A DNA stretch of 10,354 bases, taken from contig JBGOUJ010000240.1 of NCBI GenBank assembly GCA_041477005.1, positions 1 through 10,354 of the forward strand, given 5' to 3'. This stretch comes from JBGOUJ01 sp041477005 (GTDB lineage: Bacteria > Acidobacteriota > Terriglobia > Bryobacterales > JACQDG01). How positions within the stretch are numbered: the first letter of the stretch is position 1; each line of letters begins with the position of its first letter. Shown piece after piece: positions 1-7,102 of the stretch. The notes under the pieces are model-generated. The model worked only from the letters and a program-made list of their open reading frames with translations. It did not search any database and was not told where the DNA came from. Made by a program: the position numbers and the translations under genes.

Positions 1-2244
1 ATAGGGCTGTCCCACGCCCGGCACATACGCACCGATGTAGACGGCGGGGAAAAGCTGCCCGCTGACGGGGTCCTGAGCAACTCGCCTGCCGCTCGCATCC
101 AGCGCGGGGCGGAACAGCGGCGATTCCTGCTTCGGGTCGTAGCGTCCGGGTACGAACGCCGACCCCGTTCCGACGGCCAGGTTCCAGTTGGTAAATGCCG
201 CGAACCGCAATCCGTAACTGAGGGTCAGCTTCCGGTTTACCTTCCAGGTATCCTGAGCGAACCATTGCCAGTTCTTGCGTTCATACCGATATTGTGGCCG
301 ATTGTTCGTTTCCCTGTAGGAAGCGAAATTGCCTATAAGCGCAGTGGCGAAGGGCCAGTTGGCATCGCCGGGATTGTTGGTGTCGCGGCCGAAATCGAAG
401 CATCCGTCACCGCACGCCGAAGACGGGCCGTCCGTGGCCAGATTCCATTCCCAGTCCAGCCCGAACTTGAACGTATGCGGCCCGCGGACCCAACTGAAGT
501 GATCCCCGGCGTGAAATATCAAGTAGCCCTGGTCGCCGGGCAGGCGCCCATCGTGGGAGATATTGGGCGGATTCGGCACCCCCCCGAAGGAAGCCTGGGG
601 AATAAAGCCGTACGGGTTTGCTTCTCCAAAGAACTGCCCCAGCTTGTAACCCACCTTCTGCCGGTTGACGGAATCGAAATACGTGCTGGCACGCTCGGGA
701 TAAGGGCCGGGGACCTGCCCACGCTCTTTCTCGCCGACGGTCCCTGCGTTGAACTCGTTGGTCGCGGTGGGGCTGACAATGTGCGTCCAGTTAATGAGCG
801 CGTTGTCGGTCGAGTAGTAGTAGTGGTGCTGCAGCAGCGGGAGATTACTGTAGCCGACCACGAAACAAGTGTAGGCGCGGTCGTCGGACCACCACCGCCG
901 CAGCCCGAGCGAGATCCGATCCTTGCTGTTTGGCAGGTAATCGGTCTTGAGACCCTGTATCCTCTTCGGGGTGATGCAGAGGTCCTGCCATTCATAGTTG
1001 TACGCGCCCTGGGTCAGACTGCGGTTCAACTGATTGGGCTGGGGGAGCACGCCCAGCAACGCCTGTGCGTTGGGGTTGATCCGCGAGGCGGGAATTACGT
1101 TGTTCGGAAATGGCTGCCTCGTCAAAGGGTCGTTGACGGGAATCAGGCTGCCGGCCTGGTTAAGCGTCTGGGAAAAATCTCCTTTCCGCTCCAACGCCGT
1201 AGGCACGGTAATGAAGATGGGGGAGGTCGGGTTCTTGGTTCGCCACTCCTCCTGCGAGTAGAAGAAGAAGAGCTTGTCCCGATCGGCGTTGAACTTCTTG
1301 GGAATGTAAATGGGGCCGCCGACAGAGAAGCCGAAACTGTTGTAGCGGTACAGCGGCTTGGGCAGGCCGTCCCGGTTGTTGAAGAAGTCATTGGCATTGA
1401 ACATCTCGTGGCGCTTGAACCAGTTCCCGCCGCCATGGAAGCTCTTGGTGCCGGACTTGGTCACCAGCGTGACGGTAGCGCCCAGATTGCGACCGTATTC
1501 GGCGGTGTAGTTGTTCGACGTTACCTTCAATTCGGACATCGCATCGACGCTCACGGCTGCCTCGAACAGTCCTGGCCAGTCTGGGTTGGAGCTGATCTGG
1601 CCGTCGATCGTGATGGTGTTCCAGAACATGCGCCCCCCATTGATGGGAGGGGTGAGGGTTCCGTAGATACCGCCGTTCGACTGGGCCCCATCCGGATCCA
1701 GTTCGCTCTTGTCGCCTCCGTTGACGAATACTCCGGTCGTGACGCCGGGCAGCGTCCGGAGCAGGCTGAGGGGATCCCGCCCCTTGACGACCAACTGATC
1801 CAGTTGGCGGGTGGTGATGCTCCCCGTGACGTCGGCGTTTTCGATGCTCACCGCTTCGCCCTGGGCGGCCACAACCACCGTCTGTGTCACCTCGCCCATA
1901 GCGAGCCGGATGCTGCCAAGAGGCAGGCGCTCTACGGCGGACAGGAAGACTCCCGTCCGGCGGAAGCTTTGAAACCCAGCCGCCTCCACCATGACGGTGT
2001 AAGTGCCTGAGGGCACGGCGGTGAAGACGAATTCACCCGACTCGCTGGTGACCGTCTTTCGCGTCTCGCCGGTCAGCTCATTGGAAAGGGTAACGCCCAC
2101 TTTGGGAACGACGGCATCCGATTGGTCGAGGACCGTGCCGCTGATGCTTCCGTTTATGGTCTGTGCCATCGCCTCTGCGCCTAGCAGCGCGATGAACACC
2201 AGAACAAACCAATACAACCGCGATTCACTTCGAGATCGACGCAT
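1..2244 (-). CDS. TonB-dependent receptor with carboxypeptidase-regulatory-like N-terminal domain (Oar-like), 3' end off the left edge
   Basis: The minus strand is open for 748 codons from ATG at 2244-2242 to the left edge, so the C-terminal part of the barrel is missing. Residues 1-27 form a signal peptide (basic start, hydrophobic YWFVLVFIALLG, AMA cleavage site). Residues 29-115 fit a carboxypeptidase-regulatory-like beta-sandwich (SGTVLDQSDAVVPKVGVTL, then SGEFVFTAVPSGTYTVMVEA). A TonB-box-like TQTVVVAAQ lies at 120-128. A plug-like region follows (LLRTLPGV, TIDGQ, YTAEYGRNLGATVTLVTKSG). The barrel section has typical motifs of these proteins, such as NSFGFSVGGPIYIPKKF, DKLFFFYSQEEW, NNVIPASRINPNAQ and WQWFAQDTWKVNRKLTLSYG. 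A Shine-Dalgarno GAGGTG at 2248-2253, three bases before ATG, fixes the start. Such receptors sit in the outer membrane and import glycans or other large ligands using TonB energy. The ligand is unknown; the neighbouring hydrolases suggest a glycan. It is divergent from the AraC gene, which may control it. Confidence 0.93.
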   Translation of the reverse strand, partial: MRRSRSESRLYWFVLVFIALLGAEAMAQTINGSISGTVLDQSDAVVPKVGVTLSNELTGETRKTVTSESGEFVFTAVPSGTYTVMVEAAGFQSFRRTGVFLSAVERLPLGSIRLAMGEVTQTVVVAAQGEAVSIENADVTGSITTRQLDQLVVKGRDPLSLLRTLPGVTTGVFVNGGDKSELDPDGAQSNGGIYGTLTPPINGGRMFWNTITIDGQISSNPDWPGLFEAAVSVDAMSELKVTSNNYTAEYGRNLGATVTLVTKSGTKSFHGGGNWFKRHEMFNANDFFNNRDGLPKPLYRYNSFGFSVGGPIYIPKKFNADRDKLFFFYSQEEWRTKNPTSPIFITVPTALERKGDFSQTLNQAGSLIPVNDPLTRQPFPNNVIPASRINPNAQALLGVLPQPNQLNRSLTQGAYNYEWQDLCITPKRIQGLKTDYLPNSKDRISLGLRRWWSDDRAYTCFVVGYSNLPLLQHHYYYSTDNALINWTHIVSPTATNEFNAGTVGEKERGQVPGPYPERASTYFDSVNRQKVGYKLGQFFGEANPYGFIPQASFGGVPNPPNISHDGRLPGDQGYLIFHAGDHFSWVRGPHTFKFGLDWEWNLATDGPSSACGDGCFDFGRDTNNPGDANWPFATALIGNFASYRETNNRPQYRYERKNWQWFAQDTWKVNRKLTLSYGLRFAAFTNWNLAVGTGSAFVPGRYDPKQESPLFRPALDASGRRVAQDPVSGQLFPAVYIGAYVPGVGQPY

Positions 2245-2415
2245 AAGCACCTCACCCTGGCTTTGCCTTGTACCCGCTTTGCCCAGTGGAACCTGAGTCC
2301 AGGGGGAGAGTCTGTGACCATCCCACAATTTTTTGTTACGAAACTATTGCTCGCATCCACAATCGGCTTGACGGCCTCCGCGATTCCTGATAAGGTCTGG
2401 TCCCAAAGGGGGTGC
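2245..2415. promoter_or_regulatory. Divergent intergenic control region between receptor and AraC gene
   Basis: The 171 bases separate the two divergent starts and should hold both promoters. The middle (about 2325-2350) is a clear AT-rich island in GC-rich surroundings and contains an imperfect palindrome, GTTACGAAAC at 2335-2344 (4 of 5 pairs). This would suit an operator or upstream promoter element, but no repeated AraC site is obvious. I do not see a convincing -35/-10 pair for the receptor on the minus strand. Confidence 0.45.
2368..2396 (+). promoter_or_regulatory. Possible sigma70-type promoter for the AraC gene
   Basis: TTGACG (2368-2373) and TAAGGT (2391-2396) are separated by exactly 17 bases. 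The -35 matches the consensus in 5 of 6 positions, the -10 in only 3 of 6. Transcription would begin near 2403, leaving a very short leader for a start at 2416 and a more comfortable one for the GTG at 2455. Only an inference from spacing. Confidence 0.3.
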
Positions 2416-3489
2416 GTGGAGTTGCCTTGTTCGCGTGAAAGGCGTGGACCGAACGTGATCTGGGAAAATGCCTTCGCCGTGGTCGATCCCCAGATCAACG
2501 CCGCCGGGATTCACGTTTGGCCTTTCGACCCTTCTTTCCCGCTCGATGTCCGCTTCTTCGTCGCGGGCGGACCCCACAACATCCGGGTCAATCGCCATCA
2601 TCACTGCGAGACGATGTACGTGTGGCAAGGCCGGACGGATCTGAAGATCCAGGACCGCTGTTTCCAGATCGGGCCCGGCGACCTGGTGATTCTCGGCAGC
2701 GGTTTGTACCACGGAATCATCGGACGCCCCCCGGTGAAGCTGGTGACGCTCTATTTCGAGCCCGAGCTGCTGAGCGGCTCGGCCGCCGATGGCGAGGATG
2801 TGGAGTACCTGATGCCTTTTGTCTCGCAGGGCGCCGGGTTTCCCCATGTCGTGCCGGCGGCGAGCGGCATTTCGGAACAGGTCCTCGATCTGATGCAGCG
2901 GATTCACGCCGAGCTGCCGGTCGCTTCTGTCCGGGCGCGTCTGTCGGTCAAGACGTACCTGAAGATGATTCTCGTGCTGCTGGTCAACCACTATGCGGCG
3001 TACCTGGGGGATCAGGAGGCCTTGCAGCGCAAGCAGAAAGCGCTGGAGCGCCTGGCTGGGTTGTTCGATTATCTGGAACACCATTACAACGAGCCGATTC
3101 GGGTGGCGGATGCGGCGCGCCTCTGCGCGCTGAGTCCCTCCCACCTCATGTACTTTTTCAGGAAGGCAACCGGGCAGTCCTTTCTTGGCTATCTCAACCG
3201 CTTCCGGATCGCCAAGGCCCAGGCGCTGCTGGTCTGGACGGAACTATCGCTGGCTGAAGTGAGCCAGGCAGCCGGCTTTTGCGATCAGAGCCACTTTGGC
3301 CAGGTCTTTCGCAAACTGGTCGGGATGACGCCGCTGAGTTACAAACGGCGTTTCGGCAGAAGCAGGCTGGCCGGCGTGCCGCCGTTGATGCAGGAGGCGA
3401 ATTCGAAGAGCCCACCTGGACCCGGCCAGGCCCCGATCATCCTGCCGGGGCCCGTAGTTTTGCAACAAGCAAGAGCTCAATTCTCCTAG
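2416..3489 (+). CDS. AraC-family transcriptional regulator with cupin-like N-terminal sensor
   Basis: Numbering here is from GTG 2416 (357 aa). Residues about 30-130 form the cupin-like ligand-binding half, with HVWPFDPSFPLDVRFF, the His-rich NRHHHCETMYVWQG near 59-72, and GPGDLVILGSGLYHGIIG near 86-103. Residues about 216-313 are the two-helix-turn-helix AraC DNA-binding domain. Its first helix pair is VADAARLCALSPSHLMYFFR, and its second is SLAEVSQAAGFCDQSHFGQV, followed by the hallmark GMTPLSYKRRF. A proline-rich tail of about 45 residues follows, unusual for the family. The start is uncertain. An AGGGGGT sequence at 2407-2413 lies close to GTG 2416 and nine bases before TTG 2422; GTG 2455 (VIWENAFAVVDPQ) is also plausible because strong similarity begins there. 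Lying between a receptor and two hydrolases, it most likely activates them in response to a sugar. The gap to the first hydrolase is only 33 bases, so the three plus-strand genes may be one operon. Confidence 0.9.
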   Translation: MELPCSRERRGPNVIWENAFAVVDPQINAAGIHVWPFDPSFPLDVRFFVAGGPHNIRVNRHHHCETMYVWQGRTDLKIQDRCFQIGPGDLVILGSGLYHGIIGRPPVKLVTLYFEPELLSGSAADGEDVEYLMPFVSQGAGFPHVVPAASGISEQVLDLMQRIHAELPVASVRARLSVKTYLKMILVLLVNHYAAYLGDQEALQRKQKALERLAGLFDYLEHHYNEPIRVADAARLCALSPSHLMYFFRKATGQSFLGYLNRFRIAKAQALLVWTELSLAEVSQAAGFCDQSHFGQVFRKLVGMTPLSYKRRFGRSRLAGVPPLMQEANSKSPPGPGQAPIILPGPVVLQQARAQFS

Positions 3490-3522
3490 ACCGCCCTGGG
3501 TCTCGGATTCAGAATAACTGTG

Positions 3523-5325
3523 ATGCGAACGCGATGGATGTGGTCGGCCGTGCTGTTCTGTGCGTCGGCCGCACAAGGCGCTCCCAAAGACGTTTCTTTT
3601 TCTCAATCTGCGCAGACCGTCGAGGCTTACGATTTCGTGGAGGTCGCCTTACGCGTCGAGCAGCCGGATGCGAGCAGCCCTTTCACCGACGTTGCGATCG
3701 AAGGGCAATTTGGAAAACCCGGCGGCGAGCAGGTGTCGGTCGAGGGCTTTTGCGATTCCGCGGACGGGGCCCTCTACCGGATTCGCTTCATGCCGTCCCG
3801 CCAGGGTGAATACGCCTATGCGGTGACCTACCGCCAGGGGGATTTCCGCAAGACGCACACCGGGGTCTTTCGCGCCGTCAACGGCAATCGCCGCGGCATC
3901 TTGCGGGTGGATGCGCAGTATCCCTGGCATTTCCTCTGGGAAGGCACGGGGGAGCATTACTTCTTTAACGGAACCACCGCCTTTTACCTGATGGGCTGGC
4001 AGGACGAGAAGGTCATCGAGGGCATCATCGACCGTCTCCACCGGCTCCAGGTGAATCGCATCCGGATCATGCTCGCCGCCCGTTCGAGCACGTTTTGGGG
4101 AGAGCCCGTCGTGCCCGGCAGAGGCTTTAGAATCTCCCTCAATCCCTGGGTGGCCCAGCGGCCGGACGACGTCACGAACCCGGGATTCGATTACACGCGC
4201 TTCAATCTCCCCTACTGGCAGAAGGTCGAACGCATGCTCCGCTACGCCCGCGAGAGGGACATGATCCTCTCGCTCGTTTTCGACTGGAACGATTCGAAGG
4301 TGCACCCGGCGGCGGGCAGCGAGGATGAGCTGCGCTATTTCCGCTATGGGGCCGTCCGCCTGGGAGCCTACTCCAACGTGAACTGGGACCTCGGAGACGA
4401 TATCACCGCGTACCACAACGACGAGTGGGCCCACCAGGTTGGCACGCTGTTGAAGAAATGGGACGCCTACCGGCACCTGGCCACGGACCATCCAAACTCG
4501 GACCGGGAGCCGCTGGATCGCCCGTCGGTCTGGATGGACTTCACCTCCTTTCAGATGTGGCGGCGGCCGGTCCACGGCTGGATGGTGGCGCAGCGGCGCA
4601 AGCAGCAGGCGCTCGGACGCATCATTCCCCAAACCAACGAAGAATACGGATATGAGGATCACTACCCGAGGGGCAGCAGCTACTCCTATCCGGACGGGCA
4701 ATCGGCTGACGCCAACCGGCGCGCCGCCTGGGAAATATCCATGGCCGGCACGTACCAGACCACCGGGGAGACCGCCAAGCGCGGGACGGGCGTCTGGCCG
4801 GATACGGGCGGCGGCTGGGTCAACGGTCGAGGCGACGACACGATGGTCATGCTGCACGGATATGCGCACATGGTGCACTTCTTTACGAGCTTCGAGTGGT
4901 GGAAGGCCGAGCCGCGGGACGATCTGGTCGACAACGGCGCCTACTGCCTGGCCGAGCCTGGCAGGCTCTACGCGGTGTACTTGCCGCGCGGGGGCCGCGT
5001 GACGGTGAAACTGGAGGCGGGCCGCTATCAGGCGACTTGGTTCAACGCCCGGACCGGGCAGACCGCCCCGGTTTCGGCAGCCGAAGGGCCGGCGTGGACT
5101 TCGCCCCAGGCTCCCGACAGCGGAGACTGGGCTCTGCTGTTGAAAAGAGTGGAAGGAACCAGCCAATCAGCAGCCGGCGTGCCCGCTCTGCTGTTCTATG
5201 TCTGGTTTTTGTTTGCGCTTTGCAAGCGGCGCCTGCTTTGCAAGCAGCCCTCAAGGACGTCGCTTTTTCGCAATCCGGGCAGACGGTGGACGGCTACGAC
5301 TTCATCGAGGTCACCTTGCGCGTAG
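3523..5325 (+). CDS. Secreted DUF5060/DUF4038-like glycoside hydrolase, copy 1, with a probable readthrough tail
   Basis: ATG 3523 (GTG 3520 also possible) opens a protein with a signal peptide at 1-19 (MRTRWMWSAVLFCASAAQG). Residues about 22-110 form an Ig-like DUF5060-type module (YDFVEVALRV, PFTDV, GEYAYAVTY). Residues about 130-465 form an apiosidase-like TIM-barrel (GTGEHYFFNGTTAFYLMGWQ, VNRIRIMLAAR, LVFDWND, TGVWPDTGGGWVNGRGDD, FFTSFEWWKAEPRDDLV). Residues about 467-543 form a C-terminal beta module resembling the 'putative collagen-binding domain of a collagenase'. Acidic candidates for catalysis are in WDLGDD (288-293) and TNEEYG (371-376). The enzyme is presumably periplasmic or exported; the substrate is unknown. 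The domain match to the tandem partner ends at residue 542. As written, the frame continues to TGA at 5323-5325 (600 aa), overlapping the partner by about 160 bases. A TGA at 5167-5169 would exist if 5168 were G, giving 548 aa. No strong Shine-Dalgarno precedes the start, so translation may depend on the upstream regulator gene. Confidence 0.88.
   Translation: MRTRWMWSAVLFCASAAQGAPKDVSFSQSAQTVEAYDFVEVALRVEQPDASSPFTDVAIEGQFGKPGGEQVSVEGFCDSADGALYRIRFMPSRQGEYAYAVTYRQGDFRKTHTGVFRAVNGNRRGILRVDAQYPWHFLWEGTGEHYFFNGTTAFYLMGWQDEKVIEGIIDRLHRLQVNRIRIMLAARSSTFWGEPVVPGRGFRISLNPWVAQRPDDVTNPGFDYTRFNLPYWQKVERMLRYARERDMILSLVFDWNDSKVHPAAGSEDELRYFRYGAVRLGAYSNVNWDLGDDITAYHNDEWAHQVGTLLKKWDAYRHLATDHPNSDREPLDRPSVWMDFTSFQMWRRPVHGWMVAQRRKQQALGRIIPQTNEEYGYEDHYPRGSSYSYPDGQSADANRRAAWEISMAGTYQTTGETAKRGTGVWPDTGGGWVNGRGDDTMVMLHGYAHMVHFFTSFEWWKAEPRDDLVDNGAYCLAEPGRLYAVYLPRGGRVTVKLEAGRYQATWFNARTGQTAPVSAAEGPAWTSPQAPDSGDWALLLKRVEGTSQSAAGVPALLFYVWFLFALCKRRLLCKQPSRTSLFRNPGRRWTATTSSRSPCA
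5151..5169 (+). promoter_or_regulatory. Shine-Dalgarno plus disrupted ATGA-type start/stop junction between the two hydrolases
   Basis: GGAAGGA at 5151-5157 is a good Shine-Dalgarno. Eight bases later comes ATCA (5166-5169). The ATC is in frame with copy 2, immediately before a perfect signal peptide; the overlapping TCA is in frame with copy 1. Replacing C5168 by G would make ATGA, a standard coupled junction that restores both gene ends. As read, the site lacks both signals. Confidence 0.7.
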
Positions 5326-6818
5326 ACCAGCCGGATGCGCGCAACCCTTTCACCGATGTATCGGTCGAAGGCCGGTTTGGAAAGCGCGGAGCAGCTCAGC
5401 TATCGGTCGACGGCTTCTGTGACTCGACCGACGGCCGTGTATTCCGCGTCCGCTTCCTGCCCTCGAGCGCGGGCGATTACACGTACTCGGTGACTTACCA
5501 GCAAGGGGATTTCCGCAAGACCCATTCCGGCGCCTTCCGCGCCGTCGACGGCAAGCGGCGCGGCCTGCTTCGAGTGGACCCACAATACCGGTGGCATTTC
5601 ATCTGGGAAGGAACCGGTGAACACTATTTCTGGAACGGGACGACGGCGTTCCTGCTGCTGGGGTGGCAGGATGAGGGCGTTATCAAAGGCATTATCGACC
5701 GGCTGCATGGACTGAAGGTGAACCGCCTGCGCGTGATGCTGGCCGCCCGCCCCACTATCAGCTATTGGGGCGAGCCGATCGTGCCAACCAGAAACTTCCA
5801 GGTTTGGCTGAATGCCTGGGTCGCGCAAAGGCCCAACGACGCCGGGAACCCGGGCTTCGACTATACCCGCTTCCACGTCCCTTACTGGCAGAAGTACGAG
5901 CGGATGCTGCTCTATGCTCGCGAAAAAGACATGATCATCTCGGTCATTTTCGACTGGAACGATTCCAAAGTGTATCCGGCGGCAGGCGGCGAGGACGAAC
6001 ATCGCTACTTTCGGTACGGGGCCGCCCGCCTGGGAGCGTATTCGAACGTGACCTGGGACCTGGGAGATGACATCGATAGCTACCGGAATGAAGTGTGGGC
6101 TCACGAGACGGGGACACTGCTGAAGAAGTGGGACCCCTATCGCCACCTTGCCACGGATCATCCGACGGACAACGCCCACCAGGATCGGACCTCGGAATGG
6201 TTCGACTTCACGTCGTTCCAGGAATGGCGGCGTCCGATCCACGACTGGATGCTGGATCAGCGGAAGCAACAAGCCGCGCTGGGGCGGATCATTCCGCAAA
6301 CGAACGAGGAATACGGATACGAGGACCACTACCCGAGATGGAGTCCCAGCTACCCTGGCGGCTCTACGGCCGACGCGGACCGGCGGGCCGCCTGGGAAAT
6401 ATCCATGGCGGGCGCCTACCAGACCACGGGAGAAACAGCCAAACGCGGGACGGGCATTTGGCCCGATACAGGCGGCGGCTGGGTCAATGGCCGCGGCGAC
6501 GACAGCATGATCATGCTGAACGGGTACGCTCACATGGTCGATTTCTTTACCGGCTTCGAGTGGTGGAAGACTGAACCTCGGGACGACCTGGTGGATAACG
6601 GGGCTTTCTGCCTGGCCGAACCGGGCAAGCTCTACGCCGTGTACCTCCCTTACGGCGGCAAGGTCTCGGTAAGACTCGAGCCGGGTCGTTACCAGGCAGC
6701 CTGGTTCAACGCCCGCACGGGACAGATCTCGTCACTGCCGATGGCGGAAGGAGCAGCGTGGATTTCGCCGGCGGCGCCCGACAGCGGCGACTGGGCGCTG
6801 CTGTTGAGAAGGATGTGA
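5166..6818 (+). CDS. Secreted DUF5060/DUF4038-like glycoside hydrolase, copy 2, with ATC in the start position
   Basis: This 550-residue paralogue of the preceding gene has the same three modules and about three-quarters of its residues. It has an Ig-like DUF5060-type module (about 30-118) and a TIM-barrel (about 138-472) with WDLGDD at 297-302 and TNEEYG at 379-384. A C-terminal beta module ends in GDWALLLRRM before TGA. The signal peptide is clear: SSRRAR, then hydrophobic SAVLCLVFVCAL, then ALQA repeats before ALKDV. No ATG, GTG or TTG lies in frame at its beginning. The codon just before the n-region and eight bases after GGAAGGA is ATC (5166). The nearest standard in-frame codons are GTG 5094 and GTG 4896, but both lie in the part of copy 1 conserved between the paralogues, and the translation between them and 5166 has no family resemblance. 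Internal TTG 5220 would destroy the signal peptide. I infer that the start was or is at 5166. It probably acts with copy 1 on the same or a related glycan outside the cytoplasm. Confidence 0.85.
   Translation: MSSRRARSAVLCLVFVCALQAAPALQAALKDVAFSQSGQTVDGYDFIEVTLRVDQPDARNPFTDVSVEGRFGKRGAAQLSVDGFCDSTDGRVFRVRFLPSSAGDYTYSVTYQQGDFRKTHSGAFRAVDGKRRGLLRVDPQYRWHFIWEGTGEHYFWNGTTAFLLLGWQDEGVIKGIIDRLHGLKVNRLRVMLAARPTISYWGEPIVPTRNFQVWLNAWVAQRPNDAGNPGFDYTRFHVPYWQKYERMLLYAREKDMIISVIFDWNDSKVYPAAGGEDEHRYFRYGAARLGAYSNVTWDLGDDIDSYRNEVWAHETGTLLKKWDPYRHLATDHPTDNAHQDRTSEWFDFTSFQEWRRPIHDWMLDQRKQQAALGRIIPQTNEEYGYEDHYPRWSPSYPGGSTADADRRAAWEISMAGAYQTTGETAKRGTGIWPDTGGGWVNGRGDDSMIMLNGYAHMVDFFTGFEWWKTEPRDDLVDNGAFCLAEPGKLYAVYLPYGGKVSVRLEPGRYQAAWFNARTGQISSLPMAEGAAWISPAAPDSGDWALLLRRM
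5217..5252 (+). repeat. 18-bp tandem repeat in the signal peptide of hydrolase copy 2
   Basis: Two adjacent 18-base units (5217-5234 and 5235-5252) agree at 14 of 18 positions and both begin GCTTTGCAAGC. They encode ALQAAP and ALQAAL, doubling the signal peptidase cleavage region. Copy 1 has only a short AAQGAP in this place, so the repeat helps explain the longer signal peptide of copy 2. Confidence 0.7.
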
Positions 6819-6844
6819 GGATTTCCAGGCCGCGCCGCCGGTTG

Positions 6845-6870
6845 CTCTAAGATATTTGTAATTCTTAGGG
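6845..6870 (+). other. AT-rich stem-loop downstream of hydrolase copy 2
   Basis: CTCTAAGA (6845-6852) pairs with TCTTAGGG (6863-6870) in an 8-bp stem with one G-T pair and a 10-base AT-rich loop. It starts 26 bases after the stop codon. It has no T-run, so it may be an mRNA-stabilising stem or a protein-binding palindrome rather than an intrinsic terminator. Confidence 0.4.
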
Positions 6871-6883
6871 CGAATGCCTTACG

Positions 6884-6914
6884 GCGCCAGGCGGCTCCCC
6901 GGCTCGCCTGGAGC
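6884..6914 (+). terminator. GC-rich hairpin, possible terminator without U-tract
   Basis: CCAGGCG (6887-6893) pairs with CGCCTGG (6905-6911); beyond one mismatch, two further pairs extend the stem (6884-6885 with 6913-6914). The loop is 11 bases. It lies about 65 bases after the hydrolase operon, where a terminator is expected, but no T-run follows. Factor-dependent ending or an RNA 3' end stem is possible. Confidence 0.4.
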
Positions 6915-7102
6915 ACAGAGCCGAGACCGCGAAGACCACCGCCTTAATCCTCGCCGCCACCGGAAATCCCCTTAGAACAACATAGGTCCGCGCCGGAACG
7001 CGAGCAAACGCGATTGAAAACAATGGCCTTACTTGCGCGCATTTGCAAGCGGGAGCCGCATCCCTGGCCGGTTCGCTTGAAAAGCCAGCACAGGCCAACT
7101 CG

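Larger units (their letters stand above)
3580..6818 (+). repeat. Tandem gene duplication (two hydrolase copies)
   Basis: The mature coding parts, about 3580-5151 and about 5250-6818, align codon for codon almost from end to end, with a small indel near the middle (RSSTFWGEP against RPTISYWGEP). Some DNA stretches are still identical, for example GCCGCCTGGGAAATATCCAT in both. Most differences elsewhere are substitutions spread over all regions, so the duplication is old and both copies appear to be kept by selection. Confidence 0.9.

Noticed and set aside
816..836. Trinucleotide-like run in the receptor gene (encoding His-His-Tyr-Tyr-Tyr-Tyr)
   Set aside because: It is short, in frame and within the coding sequence; nothing points to phase variation or a repeat element.
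265..2010. A 581-codon open frame on the plus strand
   Set aside because: It lies antisense to the TonB receptor, whose frame is continuous and has clear family motifs. The antisense translation is low-complexity and shows no domain; long antisense frames are common in GC-rich genes.
2263..2415. Extended start of the AraC gene at TTG 2263
   Set aside because: It would run through the AT-rich control region and nearly overlap the receptor's Shine-Dalgarno. The extra residues have no resemblance to the family.
2517..3257. A 246-codon plus-strand frame and a 266-codon minus-strand frame (2344-3144) over the AraC gene
   Set aside because: The AraC frame has both the cupin and helix-turn-helix signatures; the others are Arg/Gly/Pro-rich shadows.
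4896..5165. N-terminal extension of hydrolase copy 2 from GTG 4896 or GTG 5094
   Set aside because: The extension lies in another frame of copy 1's conserved C-terminal domain, has no signal or family resemblance, and would bury the signal peptide. The GAAGGG near 5094 is explained by copy 1 codons, as copy 2 has a like sequence at the same place.
3649..5166. A 505-codon antisense frame under hydrolase copy 1, with a similar 377-codon one at 5400-6533 under copy 2
   Set aside because: Both are mirror frames of conserved coding sequence. Their similarity to each other only reflects the similarity of the duplicated genes on the other strand.
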